A DNA stretch of 64,000 nucleotides, from the NCBI RefSeq assembly GCF_000685215.1, contig NZ_ARYJ01000006.1:62001-126000 (forward strand). Reading direction: 5' to 3'. Made by a program: the position numbers and the translations under genes. The notes beneath the pieces are model-generated. The model saw only the letters and a program-made list of their open reading frames with translations, was not told the origin of the DNA and ran no database searches. Below are positions 43,008-51,675 of the stretch, one piece after another. The first letter of the stretch is position 1; the number at the start of each line of letters is the position of its first letter. The stretch is from Hyphomonas jannaschiana VP2. GTDB lineage: Bacteria; Pseudomonadota; Alphaproteobacteria; Caulobacterales; Hyphomonadaceae.

Positions 43008-45197
43008 GTGCATCGATGGATGTTGGGCGCCTGCATCGCACTGTCTGGCGCCGGGCTCGCCATGGCGGAAGAGGATCCGCCGGTCCGCAATTTCACCACC
43101 TACCAGCCGACGGTCCGCCCGGTGCGGATCGACACCAGCGAAGCCCCGGTGATCGACGGCAAGCTGGACGAGGCGATGTGGTCGAAGGCGGCCGAGGTGA
43201 GCGAGTTCTACCAGGTGGAACCCAAGGTCGGCCCGCCCACCGTCGAGACGCGGGTCTATTTCGCCTATGACGAAAACAATCTCTATGTCGGCATCCATGC
43301 GCAGGATGACATGCCCGAAGCGATCCTCGCCTCCGTGCTGGAGCGCGACGGCGAGATCTGGCGGGATGACATGTTCCGCTTCTACATCGACCCGTTCAAC
43401 ACCGGCACATCCGGCTTCGGGTTCGACATCAACGCCCTCGGCGCGCGCACCGAACGCCTGATCCGCTACGGACAGGCGCCCGTCGATGCCTGGAACATCA
43501 TCTGGGACGCCGACAGCGTGCGGACCGAAGACGGCTGGACCGCTGAGATCGCCCTGCCCTTCCGCTCACTGAGCTTTGACCCCGCCTCTGACGGCTGGGG
43601 CCTGATGATGACGCGCGAGCACGCCCATGCGAACGAAGAGATCCGATGGGCCGGGATCGACCAGTCGGTCAACAAGTTCGGCTTTGCCCGGCCGGGCTAT
43701 ATCGAGGGCATCGACAATATAAACAAGGGCAAGGGATTCGATGTGCAGCTGCAGGCGGGCCTCAACGGGAACCGCCGCTGGGACCGGCCGCGTGACGATG
43801 ACCTGTCGATTGAGCCGAGCGCGAACATCTCCTATAAATTCACGCCGTCGCTGACCGGCCTCGTGACGCTGAACACGGACTTTTCCGACACGCCGCTGGA
43901 TGACCGGCAGATCAATACCGGCCGCTTCTCACTTTTCTTCCCGGAGACGCGGGACTTCTTCCTGCAGGACGCGGCCCTGTTCGAGTTTGCAGGACAGACC
44001 TTTGCCGGTGCGCCGAACGGCCAGCCCTTCTTCTCGCGCCGGATCGGGATCGTGAACGGCCAGTCGGTGAAAGTGGATGCGGGCCTGAAGCTGAGCGGAG
44101 AGATCGAGGGTGTCGAGATCGGCATCCTGTCGGCGCAGACCGGAGCCATCGGCAATATCGGCTCGCAGAACCTGTCGGTGGCGCGCGCGACCGTCGATGT
44201 GCTGGACCAGTCGCGTGTCGGCTTCATCGCCACGAATGGTGACCCGACAGGCCTGTCCGACAATACGCTGGCCGGGGCGGACTTCAGCTATCGTGTCCCG
44301 TCTTTCTTTGGCGGCGGGCGGATGCAGGCGGATGTTTTCTACCAGCGCACATTCTCTTCCACGCTGGAGGATGATGATTCCTTTGGCGCAAAGTTTGACT
44401 ATCCGAACGACAAATGGGCCTGGAGCCTGGAAGCCCGGCAGATCGGCGAGGATTTCGCGCCGGCGCTCGGCTTCGTGAACCGGCCCGGCACGCGCACTTT
44501 CTCTGCCGAGTGGCACCGGCGCTTCCGCCAGTCCGCCGGGAAATTCCGCTGGTGGCAGTTCGGCACGAGCCACGAATACATCACCGACCTCGACGGCAAT
44601 GCCGAAACCACGGTCAACGCGCTGGTCCTGAACGCCAATACGATCTGGACCGACGACCTCACCTTCACCGCCAGCCAGAATGAAGAGCATATCAACACGC
44701 CCTTCTTTCTGCCCGGCGGGCTGGTCGTGCCGGTGGGTGTCTATGACAATAATGGCGTGAAATTCCGCGTTCAGTCCTCCTATGTGCGCCCCTGGGGCAC
44801 GACATCGGAGATCGAGTTCAGGGATTTCTATGGCGGCGAGTCGAAACGCTACGATGTCAATGTGAACTTCCGCCCGAACCCGCATGTGGACCTGAAGGCC
44901 GGCTATAAACGGGAAGACATTTCCGTCCCTGCCGGGGATGTCAGCGTACAGATCGGTTCACTGGAAACCGTGTTCAATGTGTCGACAGACCTCTCGATCA
45001 CGACGCAGACGCAGTATGACAATATCACCAACAGCCTGTCTTTCTTCGGCCGGGTGAACTGGGAGCTGCGCCCGCAGACGGAAGTCTTCTTCTCCCTCGG
45101 CCATGGCGCGGTAATCGAAGGCGACGACTTCCGCCGGAACTTCCGCTCGGTCCAAACCAGCGCCGTCCTGCGCTTCGGCAACACGTTCAGGTTCTAG
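43008..45197 (+). CDS. DUF5916 outer-membrane protein with CBM9-like N-terminal domain
   Basis: A 729-residue protein read from a GTG that follows GGGAGGA by 7 bases; this yields a signal peptide (MLGACIALSGAGLAMA) cleaved near residue 20. Residues 35-240 form a CBM9-like fold (IDGKLDEAMWSKA, YFAYDENNLYVGIHAQDD, GWTAEIALPFRSLSF), and the remaining 480 residues are the DUF5916 beta-barrel, ending with a phenylalanine-terminated strand (LRFGNTFRF), the outer-membrane assembly signal. The family occurs widely with unknown role, often linked with peptide use. It stands alone between the AT-rich island and an isomerase gene. Confidence 0.88.
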   Translation: MHRWMLGACIALSGAGLAMAEEDPPVRNFTTYQPTVRPVRIDTSEAPVIDGKLDEAMWSKAAEVSEFYQVEPKVGPPTVETRVYFAYDENNLYVGIHAQDDMPEAILASVLERDGEIWRDDMFRFYIDPFNTGTSGFGFDINALGARTERLIRYGQAPVDAWNIIWDADSVRTEDGWTAEIALPFRSLSFDPASDGWGLMMTREHAHANEEIRWAGIDQSVNKFGFARPGYIEGIDNINKGKGFDVQLQAGLNGNRRWDRPRDDDLSIEPSANISYKFTPSLTGLVTLNTDFSDTPLDDRQINTGRFSLFFPETRDFFLQDAALFEFAGQTFAGAPNGQPFFSRRIGIVNGQSVKVDAGLKLSGEIEGVEIGILSAQTGAIGNIGSQNLSVARATVDVLDQSRVGFIATNGDPTGLSDNTLAGADFSYRVPSFFGGGRMQADVFYQRTFSSTLEDDDSFGAKFDYPNDKWAWSLEARQIGEDFAPALGFVNRPGTRTFSAEWHRRFRQSAGKFRWWQFGTSHEYITDLDGNAETTVNALVLNANTIWTDDLTFTASQNEEHINTPFFLPGGLVVPVGVYDNNGVKFRVQSSYVRPWGTTSEIEFRDFYGGESKRYDVNVNFRPNPHVDLKAGYKREDISVPAGDVSVQIGSLETVFNVSTDLSITTQTQYDNITNSLSFFGRVNWELRPQTEVFFSLGHGAVIEGDDFRRNFRSVQTSAVLRFGNTFRF

Positions 45198-45259
45198 CCC
45201 CCCTTTCCCACGAGCCATCGCGAGCTTAGCTTGTCTCTCCGGACAAGCGGGGGCGCCAC

Positions 45260-45865
45260 ATGACACGATCGATCGAATTCTGGTTCGAATTCGGCTCCAC
45301 CTATTCCTATCTCACGGCGATGCGCATTGAAGACGCGGCTGCGGCACGCGGTGTGGCCGTGCACTGGCGGCCCTTTCTGCTGGGCCCGGTCTTCACTGCA
45401 CAGGGATGGGACACCTCTCCCTTCAACATTTACAAGGCCAAGGGCGAATATATGTGGCGCGACATGGCCCGGCGGGCGACACGCTATGGACTGCCCTTCC
45501 GGCGCCTGCCGGAAAGCGGCCCCGGCGCCTTTCCGCAAAACGGGCTGATGGCGGCGCGCATGGCGCTGATCGGGCTGAACGAAGGCTGGGGCGAGGACTT
45601 CACGCGGAAGGTCTATTCGGCGGAATTCGCGCACGGAAAGGACATTGCCGATGCAGGCCTGCTGGAACGGCTGGCCGTAATGGCCGGCGCCGGACCGGAC
45701 GTGCTGGCCCGTGCGCAGGCCCAGTCAAACAAGGACCGCCTCAAGGCGAATGTGGAGGAAGCCTTCCGGCTCGGCATTTTCGGAGCGCCGAGCTTCATCG
45801 TGAACGGCGAACTCTATTGGGGCGACGACCGGCTGGAGGATGCGCTGGATGCGGCGGTCGCTTAA
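45260..45865 (+). CDS. 2-hydroxychromene-2-carboxylate isomerase-like (DsbA family)
   Basis: A 201-residue protein with the kappa-class GST/DsbA fold: EFWFEFGSTYSYLTA with the Ser that replaces the DsbA CxxC, WRPFLLGPVF, NGLMAARMALIGL, and the cis-Pro segment LGIFGAPSFIVNGELYWG. Family members isomerise 2-hydroxychromene-2-carboxylate in aromatic degradation using glutathione; relatives of broader function exist. No naphthalene pathway genes are near, so the substrate is unclear. It converges with the acyl-CoA dehydrogenase gene over a terminator stem. Confidence 0.88.
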   Translation: MTRSIEFWFEFGSTYSYLTAMRIEDAAAARGVAVHWRPFLLGPVFTAQGWDTSPFNIYKAKGEYMWRDMARRATRYGLPFRRLPESGPGAFPQNGLMAARMALIGLNEGWGEDFTRKVYSAEFAHGKDIADAGLLERLAVMAGAGPDVLARAQAQSNKDRLKANVEEAFRLGIFGAPSFIVNGELYWGDDRLEDALDAAVA

Positions 45866-45871
45866 ATGAAA

Positions 45872-45897
45872 AGCGCGGCCCTTTGCAGAGCCGCGCT
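45872..45897. terminator. Intrinsic terminator between the isomerase and acyl-CoA dehydrogenase genes
   Basis: AGCGCGGC and GCCGCGCT form a perfect 8-bp stem with a 10-nt loop. On the minus strand it is followed by TTTTCATTT, so it best serves the acyl-CoA dehydrogenase; on the plus strand the downstream run is weak. Confidence 0.75.
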
Positions 45898-45920
45898 GAT
45901 CGTTTGACCTGAAGTCAGGC

Positions 45921-47222
45921 TTATTTGCGCCAGACAGCAGCCATCGCCGGATCTTCTTCCTCGCCCGTATACTTGCGGGTTTCGGCGCGGCCGACGACCA
46001 TGTGGTGCACTTCGTCCGGGCCGTCCGCCAGGCGCAGCGTGCGCTGGTTGGCATACATGCGGGCAAGCGGCGTCCACTGGGATACACCGGTTGCACCGTG
46101 CAGCTGGATGGCATCGTCGATGATCGCGCAGACACGCTCCGGCACCATGGCCTTGACCATGGAGATCCAGACGCGGGCTTCCTTGTTGCCCAGCACGTCC
46201 ATCGCCTTGGCGGCCTTGAGGACCATCATGCGCATGGCTTCGATCTCGATGCGGGCGCGGGACACTTTCTCGAGGTTGCCACCCAGCTTGATCAGGTCAC
46301 GGCCGAAGGCCTGACGGGTCATGCCGCGTACGACCATAAGGTCCAGCGCCTTCTCTGCCGCACCGATGGAGCGCATGCAGTGGTGGATACGGCCCGGGCC
46401 GAGGCGCAGCTGCGAGATCTCGAAGCCCCGGCCTTCGCCGAGCAGCATGTTTTCTTTCGGAACACGGACGTTTTCGAAGCGGATGTGCATGTGGCCATGC
46501 GGGGCATCCGGATCGCCGAAGACGTGCATCGGGCCCATGATGGTGACACCCGGGTGCGGCAGCGGCACGAGGATCTGCGACTGGCGGCGGTTCACATCCG
46601 GACCGTCATTGGTTTTCACCATGGTGATCATGATGCGGCAGCGCGGATCGCCTGCGCCGGAAATGTAGTATTTCTCGCCATTGATAACCCACTCGTCGCC
46701 TTCCAGAACGGCGCTCATGGAGACGTTCTTGGCGTCCGACGACGGCAGGGCCGGTTCGGTCATGGCGAAGGCGGAGCGGATCTTGCCTTCCAGCAGCGGC
46801 TTCAGCCACTGTTCCTTCTGGGCCGGCGTACCGACGCGCTCGAGCACTTCCATGTTGCCGGTGTCGGGCGCCGAGCAGTTCATCGACTCAGAGGCGAGCG
46901 GGTTCTTGCCGAGCTCCGAAGCGATATAGGCATAGTCGAGGTTTTTCAGGCCTTCGCCGGTTTCGGCGTCCGGCAGGAAGAAGTTCCAGAGGCCCTGCTT
47001 CTTGGCTTCGTCCTTGGCCTTTTCGAGGGCTTCGAGCTGGCCCGGCGCATAAGACCAGATGTCGGTCTTGCCTTCGCCGAGGCGTTCGAATTCCTCATAC
47101 ATCGGTTCGACCGTTTCCTTGATGAACCGCTTCACATGTTCGTAGAGGGGGCGTGCCTCCTCCGACATGCGCAGGTCATTCAGTTCGGCCATTGCGTCCA
47201 TGGAATGCTGGGTATCAGCCAT
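45921..47222 (-). CDS. Acyl-CoA dehydrogenase
   Basis: A 433-residue flavoenzyme that introduces the alpha,beta double bond in acyl-CoA. The blocks MTEPALPSSDAKNVSMSA (FAD-binding middle), EWVINGEKYYISGAGD, GRGFEISQLRLGPGRIHHCMR and DAIQLHGATGVSQWTPLARMYANQRTLRLADGPDEVH carry the usual folds; the last one covers the conserved C-terminal region near residues 370-410. The subtype resembles the long ACAD10/11-like bacterial enzymes. AAGGAGG precedes the ATG. It may act with the enoyl-CoA hydratase 2 kb away, but both are separate transcripts. Confidence 0.93.
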   Translation of the reverse strand: MADTQHSMDAMAELNDLRMSEEARPLYEHVKRFIKETVEPMYEEFERLGEGKTDIWSYAPGQLEALEKAKDEAKKQGLWNFFLPDAETGEGLKNLDYAYIASELGKNPLASESMNCSAPDTGNMEVLERVGTPAQKEQWLKPLLEGKIRSAFAMTEPALPSSDAKNVSMSAVLEGDEWVINGEKYYISGAGDPRCRIMITMVKTNDGPDVNRRQSQILVPLPHPGVTIMGPMHVFGDPDAPHGHMHIRFENVRVPKENMLLGEGRGFEISQLRLGPGRIHHCMRSIGAAEKALDLMVVRGMTRQAFGRDLIKLGGNLEKVSRARIEIEAMRMMVLKAAKAMDVLGNKEARVWISMVKAMVPERVCAIIDDAIQLHGATGVSQWTPLARMYANQRTLRLADGPDEVHHMVVGRAETRKYTGEEEDPAMAAVWRK

Positions 47223-47370
47223 GGCTGTCCTCCTTCAGTTTGTTTCGTTGATCCATTGGTAGTCCGTGCGGCCGGGTGGCCGCAAATTCTTTCTTGGCAA
47301 TGTTTCCGGGCGGCGCGGTCCGCAAGGCGCGCGTTTTGCGCCGAATCGAAATCGGGTCTAGAGCGCAGGC

Positions 47371-48117
47371 ATGAGCCCGATCGCCGCTGCCATCATTCTC
47401 GTCACTGTGCTGGTGACCAGCTTCATTTCGGGCATTTTCGGCATGGCGGGCGGCATCATTTTCATGGGCGTGCTGGCCGCGCTGGTGCCGGTGGCCACCG
47501 CCATGATCGTGCACGGCGCCGTGCAGATGATCTCCAATGGCTACCGCGCCTTTCTGTGGCGCGCGCATATCGACTGGCGCATCTTCCGCCGCTACGCCGT
47601 TGGCTCGGTTGCCGCCATTGCCCTGCTGTTCGCGCTCAGCTGGCGCCCGGACAAACAGGTTGTCTACGTGCTGCTGGGCTGTGTCGCCATGCTGGTCTGG
47701 CTGCCGAAAACGCTGTTGGACCTCGACATCCAGAAACGCTTCCAGGCCGAGGGCGCCGGTTTCGTCGTACAGTCGCTGAACACGATTGCCGGCGTATCCG
47801 GCCCGCTGCTGGACCAGTTCTTCGTTCACACAGACATGACGCGCCATGCCATTGTGGCGACCAAGGCCGTGACGCAGGTGCTGGCGCATTTTGTGAAGAT
47901 CGTGTTCTGGAGCACGCCGGTCATCATGGCCGCCGGCCTTCAGGCGCTGCCGCCCTGGTGGCTGATCGTGGCGGCGGCCCCGCTTTCCATGCTGGGGACA
48001 ACGCTGGGCGGTAAGGTGCTGGACCGGATGAGTGACGTGAACTTCAAGCGCGGCATGAAATACCTCGTCACCGCAATTGGTGCCGTCATGCTGATGAAAG
48101 CTGCAGGCTGGCTGTAG
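47371..48117 (+). CDS. TSUP (TauE/SafE) family transporter
   Basis: A 248-residue membrane protein with seven to eight hydrophobic segments. The first one carries the TSUP signature VTSFISGIFGMAGGIIFMGVL, here at about 13-33, and the half-repeat AGVSGPLLDQFFV follows later. Members move sulfonates, sulfite or thiosulfate and related anions. No sulfur genes are adjacent. It reads away from the acyl-CoA dehydrogenase, 148 bp apart, and is followed by a LysR gene 119 bp later. Confidence 0.9.
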   Translation: MSPIAAAIILVTVLVTSFISGIFGMAGGIIFMGVLAALVPVATAMIVHGAVQMISNGYRAFLWRAHIDWRIFRRYAVGSVAAIALLFALSWRPDKQVVYVLLGCVAMLVWLPKTLLDLDIQKRFQAEGAGFVVQSLNTIAGVSGPLLDQFFVHTDMTRHAIVATKAVTQVLAHFVKIVFWSTPVIMAAGLQALPPWWLIVAAAPLSMLGTTLGGKVLDRMSDVNFKRGMKYLVTAIGAVMLMKAAGWL

Positions 48118-48206
48118 CGCCGCACGCATCGGGAAACTCCACTGTCGACAAGGTGACAATGCCTCATGGTCGACTATTCGGGAACTTTATTATATGAAGC
48201 CCAAAC

Positions 48207-48221
48207 ATCACTACTGGTGAT
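48207..48221. promoter_or_regulatory. Short dyad before the LysR gene
   Basis: ATCAC-TACTG-GTGAT, 5-bp perfect arms around 5 bases, ends 15 bp before the ATG. LysR regulators commonly repress their own gene through T-N11-A dyads; this fits autoregulation, but the short arms make it weak. Confidence 0.45.
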
Positions 48222-48236
48222 AATTGGGAGCCCGCC

Positions 48237-49169
48237 ATGAATTTGCGGTCAATCGACCTGAACCTGCTGCCTGTTCTGGAAGCCGTTTATGACGAGCGGA
48301 GCCTGACACGTGCCAGCGAAATCCTGCGGATTACCCAGCCTGCCGTCAGCAATGCGCTCTCCCGGTTGCGCACCTATTTCGAGGATCCGCTCTTCGTGCG
48401 CGAGGGGCGCGGCGTGAAGCCGACCGCGATGGCAGAAGCCCTGATGCCTGCCGTACGCGAAGCGCTGGACAAGCTGCGGGCCGGGCTGGAGCCGCGTTCC
48501 GTGTTCGAGCCGTCACGTTCCACCCGGGTATTCAACCTGTCTGCCCGCGATGCCGGTGCCTTCCTGATCGCCCCGGCGCTCGCCGCGCGGCTGGAGCAGA
48601 TGGCCCCCGGCGTACGGATTTCCTGGAGCCAGCTGCACCGCTCTGCCGTCGCCGCGGAACTTGCGTCAGGCCGGCTGGACCTCGCCATCGACGTGTCAGA
48701 CCTGCTGGGTGTGGACATGGAACGGGAGACGCTCCTGTCGACGCCCTATATCTGCGTCCTCTCGCCGGATCATCCGCAGGCAGACCAGGCCCTGACGCAG
48801 GACGCATTCTTCGACCTGCGCCATATCACGGTGTCCAGCCGCCGCGAGGGGCGCAGCCTGATCGAGGAAATGGCCCGCACCGTTGGCCGGCGCATCACGC
48901 CGACACAGCGCCTGCCTCACTATATGACGGCGCTGGAAATTGTCCGGCAGACCCAACTGGCTCTGGTGGCACCCCGGCAGATCGCAGAAAATACGGGCCT
49001 TGCGGTGCTGAACCTGCCGTTCGACTATCCATCCCCGGAATCGACGCTCTACTGGCACCGGGAATATGCCGGGGACCCGGCGTTGACCTGGATGCGCAGC
49101 CTGATCCGGGATATTGCCCGTGAACTGACGGGTTCCGAACCGCAGGAGGCGCCGGTGACGGCGGCCTAG
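48237..49169 (+). CDS. LysR family transcriptional regulator
   Basis: A 310-residue regulator. The winged HTH spans about residues 4-62 (LNLLPVLEAVYDERSLTRA, ILRITQPAVSNALSRLR, DPLFVREGRGVKPTAMAEAL), followed by the effector domain of the NodD/NahR-like class (RDAGAFLIAPALAARLEQ, SGRLDLAIDVSD). It binds DNA and a small co-inducer, unknown here. Its target could be the convergent enoyl-CoA hydratase, the TSUP gene or others. Its stop overlaps that of the enoyl-CoA hydratase by 4 bp. Confidence 0.93.
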   Translation: MNLRSIDLNLLPVLEAVYDERSLTRASEILRITQPAVSNALSRLRTYFEDPLFVREGRGVKPTAMAEALMPAVREALDKLRAGLEPRSVFEPSRSTRVFNLSARDAGAFLIAPALAARLEQMAPGVRISWSQLHRSAVAAELASGRLDLAIDVSDLLGVDMERETLLSTPYICVLSPDHPQADQALTQDAFFDLRHITVSSRREGRSLIEEMARTVGRRITPTQRLPHYMTALEIVRQTQLALVAPRQIAENTGLAVLNLPFDYPSPESTLYWHREYAGDPALTWMRSLIRDIARELTGSEPQEAPVTAA

Positions 49170-49843
49170 ACGGTCGACTGTTCCAGTGTCGGCATGATCG
49201 CGTCGATGGCCGGTTTCCGGACCAGCATCTTGTTGCGATAGTACGCGCCGTTCGCAATGGCCTTCAGGGCGGTGGCAGTTTCCATCGCCGTGTCCATCAG
49301 CGCATCGACCTCCACCACCTTGTCCAGCCAGCCGACGGGCACGGCTTCGTCCGGCGAATAGAGACGGGCCTGCACCAGCGCTTCGGTCAGGTACATCGGG
49401 TTGAGACGCGCGCGCGGCAGTTCCAGCCCGAAGCCCGGCAGCGTCATGCCGTTGACCGTTTCGTTCGCGCCAATCTTGAATGGCCCGCGCGTACCGATCC
49501 GCGTATCACCGCCCAGCAGGATGAACGCCCCCATGGCAATCGAATGCCCAGTCGATGCGATCACGACCGGCATCTTCGAGGTGAACAAACGCATCGCCAG
49601 CTTGCCGCCGCCAGTGACCAGCTTGCGCACGCCGTCGCCGTCAGATGTGGCGAGGAATTTGAGGTCGAAGCCGGCGGAGAATTTGCCTTCGCGCCCGGTC
49701 AGCACCAGCACCTTGCCGTCTTTCTCGGCTTCGTCGAGGCAGGCGTTCACCGCCTCCAGCATGTCGAGGCTAATGGCGTTGGCCTTGCCGTCATCCATGG
49801 TGACGACGGAAATATCGTTTTCGGTTCTGACGGTCGCGGTCAT
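49166..49843 (-). CDS. Enoyl-CoA hydratase/isomerase family protein
   Basis: A 225-residue crotonase-fold protein. The oxyanion-hole segments are VLTGREGKFSAGFDLKFL and IASTGHSIAMGAFILLGGDTRIG, followed by GANETVNGMTLPGFGLELPR in which the second catalytic Glu position looks changed. Members hydrate or isomerise enoyl-CoA in fatty acid metabolism. The ATG at 49843 has GGAGAT ahead. The shorter length compared with about 260 residues for classic enoyl-CoA hydratases is worth noting. It converges with the LysR gene. Confidence 0.9.
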   Translation of the reverse strand: MTATVRTENDISVVTMDDGKANAISLDMLEAVNACLDEAEKDGKVLVLTGREGKFSAGFDLKFLATSDGDGVRKLVTGGGKLAMRLFTSKMPVVIASTGHSIAMGAFILLGGDTRIGTRGPFKIGANETVNGMTLPGFGLELPRARLNPMYLTEALVQARLYSPDEAVPVGWLDKVVEVDALMDTAMETATALKAIANGAYYRNKMLVRKPAIDAIMPTLEQSTV

Positions 49844-49943
49844 GAGGATCTCCTTTTGCGGCACAAGGCAGCCCGTGCCCTCAAGGAAAGCAAGCATTTC
49901 CGGCGCGTCACGCGTGAAAGGCGGGGTTTCAGCTAGCCCCCAG

Positions 49944-50405
49944 CTATTTTCGGCGGGCCTTGAAGAAGTCCTTCAACAGCTGGCTCGCCGCTTCGCCGCG
50001 TTCCTCGTCCTGCTCGACATCCGGCTTCCAATGGCAGGTCGGCTGTTCGAAGAAACGCGCGCCGTGGATCACCGCGCCGCCTTTCGGATCGCATGCACCG
50101 AAGACCAGCTTGCCGATGCGGGCCAGGCTGATCGCCCCGGCACACATCGCGCAGGGTTCCAGCGTGACATACATTGTGAGGCCCGTGAGGCGGTAATTCC
50201 CGCGCACCTCTGCAGCGCGGCGCAGAGCGACGATCTCGGCATGCGCAGTCGGGTCATGTCTGCTGATCGGCGCGTTGGCCCCCTCGGCGACGATCTCGCC
50301 CGATTCCGGATCGACGATCACCGCGCCGACAGGCACTTCGCCTGCTGCGGCCGCTTCAGCCGCGAGTTCCAGCGCGCGGGTCATCGGATCAGCGAGAATT
50401 GTCAT
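49944..50405 (-). CDS. tadA: tRNA-specific adenosine deaminase (TadA-type)
   Basis: A 153-residue zinc deaminase: HAE motif H55/E57 (PTAHAEIVALRRA), and PCAMCAG with zinc cysteines C85 and C88. VPVGAVIVDPESGEIVAEG starts the core, and FGACDPKGGAVIH the C-terminal half. This pattern is that of TadA, which deaminates A34 to inosine in tRNA-Arg(ACG); a general nucleoside deaminase cannot be excluded. It stands 100 bp from the enoyl-CoA hydratase start in the same direction. Confidence 0.92.
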   Translation of the reverse strand: MTILADPMTRALELAAEAAAAGEVPVGAVIVDPESGEIVAEGANAPISRHDPTAHAEIVALRRAAEVRGNYRLTGLTMYVTLEPCAMCAGAISLARIGKLVFGACDPKGGAVIHGARFFEQPTCHWKPDVEQDEERGEAASQLLKDFFKARRK

Positions 50406-50465
50406 GGAGATGAGATCGCCCCAGACGGGCCGGAAGTAAACCCGGAAGTCTACGCAGACGCCTTT

Positions 50466-50981
50466 CTAAAACAGACTGAAGCACAAGACGGCAACAGTCA
50501 CTCCTCCAAAAACCCTTACGGGAATCTGCAACGGCAAAGACACGACTTTGCGGACATAGTCTCCACCATGTAACCCCGATGCGCTTCGGATCGCGGGCGC
50601 GCAGAGCATCCCGACGCCCAGTGTACCCTGATTTAGCGCGATGCGGACAAACATGATGTATCGCAGGTCATCCCAAACCTGCGCCAGCCATAATTGGACC
50701 CCCATGATTGTCGTCAAAGCCGCCAGCTGAGGCACATAGAAGATCGCGAAATTCGGAGAAATATAACCGAGACCAACAAGGTATCCGACGAACAGATACG
50801 CAACCCCGGCGACAACTATTCCGGCAGCAGCGGAAGGTAGCCCAGCCACGAAAACCGTCGACATGACTTCAGAATTGTCCCGCGTTTTTGCGGTCACAAG
50901 TTCTGCAACATCCTCGGGTATTCCGGCACTGATGAGGGAAGCCCTTAACAGGGACGCACTGTTCCAATACTGGTCGAACAT
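50466..50981 (-). CDS. Unknown four-helix membrane protein
   Basis: A 171-residue protein with three to four hydrophobic segments (about 43-67, 70-88, 93-103 and 152-170) and a soluble N-terminus (LISAGIPEDVAELVTAKTRD). No family was recognised. Its base composition is AT-richer than its neighbours tadA and rsmD, so it may be a later insertion. It is divergent from rsmD, 26 bp apart, which leaves hardly any room for two separate promoters. Function unknown. Confidence 0.6.
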   Translation of the reverse strand: MFDQYWNSASLLRASLISAGIPEDVAELVTAKTRDNSEVMSTVFVAGLPSAAAGIVVAGVAYLFVGYLVGLGYISPNFAIFYVPQLAALTTIMGVQLWLAQVWDDLRYIMFVRIALNQGTLGVGMLCAPAIRSASGLHGGDYVRKVVSLPLQIPVRVFGGVTVAVLCFSLF

Positions 50982-51007
50982 TCAGCAACCCCCGGATCAA
51001 CCTAAGA

Positions 51008-51568
51008 ATGCGCATCATTGCCGGACAGCACAAGGGGCGCGCGATTGCCGCGCCGAAAGGACAGGGCACACGGCCGACGGCGGACCGTGCGCGCGAGAGC
51101 GTGTTCAACATGCTGGCCCACGCGACTTGGGCACCGGAGATCGAGGGCGCGCGGGTGATTGACCTCTTTGCAGGCTCCGGCGCACTGGGCCTCGAAGCGA
51201 TCAGCCGGGGCGCTGCCTTCTGCCTGTTCGTGGAAACCGATCATGCCGCGCGCGGCGCGATCCGCGACAATATCGAGACGTTGGGCCTCTACGGGAACAC
51301 GCGCATCCACCGCCGCTCTGCGACGGACCTTGGCGAAAAGCCCGCCGGCGTCGGCAGCCCCTTCACCATCGCCTTCCTCGATCCGCCCTATCACAAGGAC
51401 CTCGTCGCCCCGGCACTCGCCTGCCTCACCGAGGGCAAGTGGCTGGCCGAGGACGCCATCGCCGTGGTGGAGACTGCTTCGGACGAATTGATTGCACCGG
51501 AAGGATGGGAGGTCCTGGAGACGCGCGACTATGGCGCGGCGCGGGTCTGGTTCCTGAAGCAGACCTGA
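51008..51568 (+). CDS. rsmD: 16S rRNA (guanine966-N2)-methyltransferase
   Basis: A 186-residue SAM-dependent enzyme that modifies G966 of 16S rRNA. Characteristic blocks are MRIIAGQHKGR at the start, RPTADRARESVFNML, VIDLFAGSGALGLEAISRGA (SAM motif I) and IAFLDPPYHKDL, a DPPY catalytic motif. Length is normal. It lies 26 bp from a divergent membrane-protein gene and is followed by an inverted repeat. Confidence 0.95.
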   Translation: MRIIAGQHKGRAIAAPKGQGTRPTADRARESVFNMLAHATWAPEIEGARVIDLFAGSGALGLEAISRGAAFCLFVETDHAARGAIRDNIETLGLYGNTRIHRRSATDLGEKPAGVGSPFTIAFLDPPYHKDLVAPALACLTEGKWLAEDAIAVVETASDELIAPEGWEVLETRDYGAARVWFLKQT

Positions 51569-51589
51569 CCCTCACACCATCTCTTCATC

Positions 51590-51650
51590 CTTCGACTTCG
51601 CTCAGGATGAGTCCGCGCGTATTGAGCGCTCATGCTGAGCGAAGTCGAAG
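51590..51650. repeat. Inverted repeat between rsmD and the patatin gene
   Basis: CTTCGACTTCGCTCAG at 51590-51605 and its exact reverse complement CTGAGCGAAGTCGAAG at 51635-51650 enclose 29 bp, with ATGAG/CTCAT just inside. This is a dispersed REP-like palindrome common in GC-rich genomes, and could also terminate the two convergent genes. Confidence 0.75.
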
Positions 51651-51675
51651 CATGGGTGCGGGCGCCCCGCCCGCC

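Noticed and set aside
46002..48014. A 670-codon plus-strand frame over the acyl-CoA dehydrogenase and TSUP genes
   Set aside because: It runs across two real genes in opposite orientations with low-complexity Arg-rich translation; an artefact of GC bias.
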